Shown here: in pieces, positions 63,336 through 64,000 of the stretch
How the letters are laid out: every line of letters starts with the position of its first letter
How positions within the stretch are numbered: the stretch's first letter is position 1
Origin: Allobosea sp. OK403
Lineage (GTDB): Bacteria > Pseudomonadota > Alphaproteobacteria > Rhizobiales > Beijerinckiaceae
NCBI RefSeq assembly: GCF_900113835.1
Contig: NZ_FOQV01000002.1
Span: 310,001-374,000 of the forward strand
DNA length: 64,000 nt
Direction of reading: 5' to 3'
Position numbers and translations under genes: made by a program
Notes under the pieces: model-generated
Database searches by the model: none
Seen by the model: the letters and a program-made list of their open reading frames with translations, nothing else
What the model was told of the DNA's origin: nothing

Positions 63336-64000
63336 CTAGAACTTGTAGTTCAGGCCGGCGCGGACGACCGAGAAGTCGTTGCTGACCTTGGTGCCGACGC
63401 CAGCGTTGGTGAAGTAACGCTTCTCGCCGAGATCCGTGTAGAGATACTCGACCTTGGCGGTCAGGTTGTTGGTGAAGGCGTACTCGAGACCAGCGCCGAC
63501 GGTGTAGCCGTAATGCGTGGCGTCGTCGGAGGTGGTGAGGCCGAGACCCGTGACCGTGATCTTGTTCTGGCCATAGGCGAAACCGCCGGTGACGTAGGGC
63601 AGGAACCGGTCGAAGGCATAGCCGACGCGGCCGCGGACGGTACCGAAGTACTCGAGCTCGCCCTTGTTGGTGCCGCCGACGGTGTTCACGCGGCTGGACT
63701 TCATGTCCGAGTACTGCAGGTCGGTCTCGAGGCCGAGAACGATCTGGCCGATCTGGTAGTTGTAGCCGATCTGACCACCGCCGATGAAGCCATCGGGATC
63801 GCCGAGCGTGTTGGTGGCGGCGCCCTTGACGTCATAGTTGCCGAAGCCGTAGCCGGCGTTCACACCGACGTAGAAGCCGGTCCAGGTGAAGATCGGGGCA
63901 TAGATCGGGGCGACGACCGGGCCCTTGCGGGACGGCAGGTCAGCGGCGGAGGCGGCGCCGGCGGCGACGAGGCCCAGAGCCGCGACGCTCGAAAGCAGAT
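63336..64000 (-). CDS. Outer membrane beta-barrel protein (Omp25/RopB-like), 5' truncated
   Basis: The frame continues to the window end, covering at least 221 residues of an outer membrane porin-like protein. The end of a signal peptide (VAALGLVAAGAASA) is followed by ADLPSRKGPVV, then eight-strand barrel features: TWTGFYVGVNAGYGFGNYD, the GGQIGYNYQIGQIVLGLETD block, VRGRVGYAFDRFLPYVTGGFAYG, and NNLTAKVEYLYTDLG. The final strand ends VVRAGLNYKF, the aromatic terminus needed for barrel insertion. It belongs to the Omp25/31-RopB family of alphaproteobacteria. The start codon lies beyond 64000. Confidence 0.9.
   Translation of the reverse strand, partial: LLSSVAALGLVAAGAASAADLPSRKGPVVAPIYAPIFTWTGFYVGVNAGYGFGNYDVKGAATNTLGDPDGFIGGGQIGYNYQIGQIVLGLETDLQYSDMKSSRVNTVGGTNKGELEYFGTVRGRVGYAFDRFLPYVTGGFAYGQNKITVTGLGLTTSDDATHYGYTVGAGLEYAFTNNLTAKVEYLYTDLGEKRYFTNAGVGTKVSNDFSVVRAGLNYKF

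Overview
The window is high-GC, gene-dense chromosomal DNA from an alphaproteobacterium, most likely of the order Hyphomicrobiales. Bosea or a close relative is my best guess, inferred from gene content and repeat style rather than from any marker-gene search. The housekeeping genes (ffh, rpsP, rimM, trmD, rplS, leuC, leuD, dapF, mtaB, rlmJ) match that group. Intergenic spaces carry families of short palindromic repeats typical of these genomes. I see no rRNA, tRNA, CRISPR array, prophage, transposase or replication origin.

Layout. 0-6.9 kb: small membrane and metabolic genes (DUF486, YaiI/DUF188, a crotonase, a Bug-type binding protein, a PQQ-type sugar dehydrogenase). These are followed by a DUF6502-DUF5666 pair whose divergent promoter region holds repeated GTGGG/CCCAC palindromes and faces two tiny membrane ORFs. 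6.9-11.2 kb: a translation/secretion operon on the minus strand, ffh - 87-aa gene - rpsP - rimM - HAD phosphatase - trmD. 11.5-15 kb: exported proteins, a LysE exporter, a methyltransferase and an MBL-fold hydrolase. 15-23.6 kb: a proline-rich exported GyrI-like protein, dapF-mtaB, a sulfite-oxidase-type molybdoenzyme, an acyl-CoA ligase and a divergent EF-G paralogue. 23.6-27 kb: an SDR/LysR pair bracketed by two diverged direct repeats, then a YqeY-like gene and a second SDR. 27.3-33.3 kb: rplS, leuC and leuD, with small membrane proteins, a zincin metallopeptidase, a LysE exporter, a stray duplicate of the metallopeptidase 3' end and an RDD protein between them. 33.3-38.7 kb: a DUF1800-DUF1501 pair, and a DUF4394 gene divergent from an ECF sigma/anti-sigma operon. 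38.7-47 kb: two GNATs, a RecD-like helicase, a chemotaxis receptor, a DapB-family protein lacking the catalytic histidines, an alpha/beta hydrolase, a third LysE exporter, an SDR and a methyltransferase. 47-54.6 kb: a catabolic locus pairing a fused hydantoinase/oxoprolinase (1199 aa) with a divergent TRAP transporter and a MarR-like regulator. 54.8-64 kb: a GST with a divergent TetR regulator, an ArsR-SRPBCC pair, an EamA transporter, an iron alcohol dehydrogenase, an FMN-binding PPOX protein, an RNase T2, rlmJ, another GST, and a beta-barrel outer membrane protein cut by the window end.

How genes work together. The clearest functional units are: the SRP/ribosome/tRNA-modification operon; leucine biosynthesis (leuC and leuD, separated by about 2.3 kb of accessory genes); TRAP uptake feeding an oxoprolinase-type enzyme; an ECF sigma factor with its RskA-like anti-sigma; and three divergent or autoregulated regulator/target pairs (LysR-SDR, TetR-GST, ArsR-SRPBCC). 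The most notable observations are the DUF6502 operator array with paired micro-membrane-proteins, the two places where direct duplications bracket inserted genes, and the atypical DapB.
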